NCBI GenBank assembly: GCA_021464245.1
Contig: JADCRB010000036.1
Location: forward strand, 1,507,717 to 1,571,716
DNA: 64,000 bases
Direction of reading: 5' to 3'
Origin: Carallia brachiata
Lineage: Eukaryota > Streptophyta > Magnoliopsida > Malpighiales > Rhizophoraceae
This document shows, piece after piece, positions 60,672 through 64,000 of this stretch (positions within the stretch are counted from its first letter, which is position 1; each line of letters starts with the position of its first letter). The notes under the pieces were generated by a model. That model made no database searches. It saw nothing but the letters and a program-made list of their open reading frames with translations, and was not told the DNA's origin. The position numbers and the translations under genes were made by a program.

Positions 60672-63525
60672 TCAGAAACTGAAAACACACTTTGATCTTT
60701 TGGTTTCTAAAAGCTTTTCAATTTCTTCCCGTGCTCTATCGAGGTAATGCACTGCGATCTTCTCATTCTCCTCAACTGCTGCAATTTTAGCAATGACATT
60801 TAAAGCTTTGTAAAAGAGTTTATTGTTACCATGGTCATCAGCTAAACACCCTTTTGCAGATTTTGTCCACCTCTTCAGTATATATTGGGCTGGAATCTCA
60901 TATATGTCTCTTGAATTGAGTACTTTTAAGGCATGGACGCATAAGATCCCTTCACATTCATACTTCTTGCAACTGCACGCTACGCTTGAATCCAAGCAAT
61001 TGAATTCCACAAAAAATTCCTTCTTCTTGCCTACCTCTGTTAGCTTGAATGTAGCGATGGTGCCATCATTAGCGACTTCATTCATTGTGACCAAAAGAGT
61101 GTAGGCAACTGTTTTTGAAACACTTTGAACATTGTGCAAGTGTATACGCTTGCTGCTTGTTTCTCAGCTAAACCAGCAGGACAAGAAGCCAGAATCATGT
61201 TGAGCTCCGTGTCATTGCAACGAAAATCTTCGTGCAACTCTTCGCTACGTTGCTGCTTTGCTGCTCTCAAATATTGTTCAACAAAAGTAGAAAAGCTCGC
61301 AGTGCTACCATCACGGGCCAAATTCTGGAATATACTCTCAATGCTAGCATGATGTTGAATGCCAGCGCTGAAAGTTTTTTGGCTGAATAAAGGAGACCAT
61401 CGGTCCCGTGATGCATGCAGATTCCCAAGCCATTCGTTTCCATGCAGATTGAATTGTGTCAATAAAGCACTCCACCTTGACTCAAACTCTTCCTCCGTTT
61501 CACAATCCGAGATGCATTCATTGAGAAGCCTCTTAAATCCTGGTAGCTCAAAATATGCAGATAGGTGCTTTGAAGCATTCTGGGAGATATACCACATGCC
61601 AATTTGATGGTGTGCTTCTGGCATCACCAACTTAACTGCATCACCTATTGCTTCACCCTCATCAGTGAAAAGACTTTTAGGTTGACGTCTGCCCATCGCT
61701 TCCATAAAAGTCTCAAACAACCAAATAAATGAGTCAGTGCCGTTATCAAGCAACAAAGCACAACCAAATAAGACAAATTGTCGGTGATGATTGATTCCCA
61801 AAAATGGTGCAAAGATCATGTTGTGGCCATGTTTGTACACCTTAAATGATGTGTCGAGAATCAGAACATCACCAAAGTAGTCATAGTCTATCTTGGACAT
61901 GCCATCGCTCCAGAAGATATTTTTCAAGCGGCAATTGTCGTCAAGTTGGATCGCGTGGAAGAACGATGGATCCTCTGCTTGCCGATGTCTGAGATGATCC
62001 ATCAAGTTTTGAGCATCTTCTGGCTGCATACTAATTGCTTTCTTATCTCGCTCATTGGAAAAGCAACCCATACTGCAAGACTTTACAACTTTTGTAGTCT
62101 CAGGCACTTCTTCCATCTCAGCTTCATCGTTTGAGTGGATCATCAGGTGAGCCTCTGATGTTCTAGTTTGGGATTCTGTATTCATTCGATCTTCCAGATC
62201 ATGATTGTGCTTCTCAAAAAATTGAGATATTACCCATTTACCATTTTTAACCATACACTCCATCCTGGCACTGCAACCTGTTCTAGTTTCTTTTCTCTTG
62301 TACTTTTTCTTATTGTTGGAGTGCTTCTTTGATCGAAACCCTTCTCTCGAGCAAAAAAAGTATCTCTTTCGAATATCTCCACTGGAAGATCTTTGCACCT
62401 TTCCTTTTCTTACGTTGAAACCAACCCTGTTAGCATATCTCTTATAGAAGTTGTAAGCCTCTTCCTCAGATGCGAATTCTTTTCCAATGTCGGGCACAGA
62501 AAGATTAACTTTTTGTGATTCTGCTCCTGCATCCGAAACTGAATTGTTGGGCATTTCATCTCTAACGCTATCTGATGCGAGTGAATCATCGCTCTCTAAC
62601 GGCAGAGAATGAGCGCCAACGGTATACAACATCTGGATATGCAAAAAGGTAATAGATCTCAGTTTCAAACCTCCAGCCTGCTATGCATCACAAGCATATA
62701 GTATGAACATATATACCTCATTGCTGTCATTTGCAGCGGTAGACATATCTTGACGCTTTGGCTTGCCAGCCATTTTCTGATAATTGGTCACAAAAAATTG
62801 GAGCTCCCAAAGAGTCTCCATATCTAGAGCATCAACGTCGATCACAATTTCGCCCCCCTCTAGCCCAATATCCTTATTCCTCTTCTTTATTATCTCCAAA
62901 ACTGGGTCAAATTGCGGCAAACTCAGGAGCGCCACTCCTAATTTGTGCTTCTCTTCAATGCTCATCTCCCGCTTATTTGGATCCTAAAAAATTCAAACTT
63001 TTAATCTAAAACTATCTAAACAAACGGTTTTGACATGCCTTGCAAGAAATAGACAATTTAAATTTTAAGAGCGGAGGCAGACAATAATCTGGGAGATAAT
63101 GTTACCATGTCTTGATGACTCTTTTGGGAAGATGTATGGGAAGATGAGGACGACGATGAGAGACTAAGATTAGCAGAAATAGCAGACAAAGCCTCAGAGA
63201 GAGCCTCTGAAACATCGCTCGTACTGTTGACTGCACTGCAGTTGCTGCCCATATACAGATTCATCTTTCTCTTCTTCTTCTTCTTGTGCTTATTGCTTTT
63301 CTTCTTAGGGGGATGCCGCTGTTCAAACACGTGGCCCCATTGATTGTCCCGGCTAGACGGCCGCAGCGTTTCCGCGTTAAAAGAAAAATCATTTTGATTG
63401 CTGTTGGGGTCCTTAAACATGCCGAACCAGAAGTCCCAGTTACCGCCGCCGCTGCTGTTGTTGGAATTTTGGAAACCACCAAAGGAGGATTCACTTCTGG
63501 CCATTGAATCTGATGGTTCCCCCAT
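60672..63525 (-). CDS. NET domain - FAR1 - MULE transposase - SWIM fusion protein, copy B (one frameshift)
   Basis: Exons 63525-63106, 62983-62717 and 62632-60672 splice in phase 0 to about 882 residues. Residues 1-140: leader with NWDFWFGMF, QWGHVFE, a strong basic tract (KKKSNKHKKKKKRK, likely nuclear localisation) and a Ser-rich stretch. About 141-215: NET domain (PNKREMSIEEKHKL, EIIKKRN, EIVIDVDALDMETLWEL). About 279-375: FAR1 domain with FFCSREGFR, TGCSARMECM and EKHNHDLE. About 480-665: MULE transposase core with Asp near 489 (ILDTSF), Asp near 553 (FTDEGEA) and Glu near 661. SWIM finger CSC ... CVH at about 782-796. One base is missing at about 61093-61096 just after QLPTL, between the MULE and SWIM domains, where copy A is open. 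Sister of copy A, 8 kb away in the same orientation. Confidence 0.85.
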
Positions 63526-63601
63526 TTTACTTTTCCTTTTAGGAAAACTTTGTGTTCCTCTTTAGTGTGGACTACTGGTGAACTCTGTGCTTCATCGGAG
63601 C

Positions 63602-63642
<41 letters not shown>

Positions 63643-64000
63643 AAAACAAAAGAGAATACTTGGGTCTGATGATGTCTGAGATGAGCATCGCTAAAGTCAT
63701 AGTGAAAGGCAAAGGAAAACGCAGCGAAGCCGCAACCGCTGACCTTGACTTGGTATATTATGATACACCATTGCCTTGCTTGCTTTGATGGTCCAGAGAG
63801 TAGTCTACGTGGAGGACCACTAATCAAGAATCATAGATTGGTGGTCTCGTTCCCATGCTCCAAATTAATGATGTCTTTTTTAACCTTCTAGATATATATA
63901 TATATATATATATAATTCATTAAAGTATGAATTACATAAAAGTATTACTCTTTATTTTTTTATAAGTAATGTACTCTATTTTTTAAAATTAAAATTTAAA
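63526..64000. other. Upstream region of NET-FAR1 copy B
   Basis: Promoter and leader region with two long TA dinucleotide tracts and otherwise AT-rich sequence. No further gene is visible before the window ends. Confidence 0.5.
63606..63641. repeat. (TA)n microsatellite
   Basis: About 18 perfect TA units roughly 80 bp upstream of the copy B start codon, so within its promoter or leader. A second run of about 11 units lies at 63893-63914. Confidence 0.95.

Noticed and set aside
1..64000. CRISPR arrays, operons, prophage, riboswitches
   Set aside because: The window is plant nuclear DNA; no regularly spaced direct repeats or bacterial gene organisation are present.

Overview
This window is nuclear DNA from a eudicot plant. 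It has spliced genes with GT-AG introns, AT-rich spacers, plant-specific families (RLCK kinases, TBL acetyltransferase, FAR1-related factors), a eukaryotic tRNA-Ser and several MITE-type elements. I cannot name the species from sequence alone.

Layout. 1-6.9 kb is AT-rich spacer holding a Tourist-like MITE with a purine-rich core (3841-5074). 6.9-13.2 kb carries two minus-strand housekeeping genes: AHA1 (Hsp90 co-chaperone) and GCP3 (gamma-tubulin complex). A second copy of the purine-core MITE lies at 13840-15028. 20.1-27.3 kb has a SINAT-type RING E3 ligase and a MARIS/PTI1-like kinase, both on plus. A small putative secreted protein follows on minus (28071-28385). 30.9-36.0 kb is a tandem pair of RLCK-VII-like kinases: an intact gene and a decayed copy. 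A tRNA-Ser(GCT) sits at 37.2 kb. A 10 kb gene-free stretch (37.3-47.2 kb) holds clustered AT-rich MITE-like elements. A TBR/TBL1-like O-acetyltransferase gene lies at 47.3-50.1 kb. The right end (51.7-63.6 kb) is a tandem duplication of an unusual minus-strand gene.

The main discovery is that duplicated right-end gene. In both copies, in-phase splicing joins a basic, Ser-rich leader and a BET-type NET domain exon to a FAR1 DNA-binding / MULE-transposase / SWIM zinc-finger exon. This would be a chromatin-reader-like module fused to a domesticated transposase. Each copy carries one 1-nt frameshift, at different sites.

GCP3 exon 1 (three 1-nt deletions) and SINAT exon 2 (four small indels) are also broken, although the encoded protein is otherwise well conserved. 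Indel-only damage of this kind points first to assembly error. The second RLCK copy differs: it has a 22-bp deletion, a lost half exon, stops and missense changes, and is a true pseudogene.

The AHA1/GCP3/TBL and SINAT/MARIS associations match, as far as I recall, adjacent gene pairs in Arabidopsis, so much of the window looks like an ancestral syntenic block.
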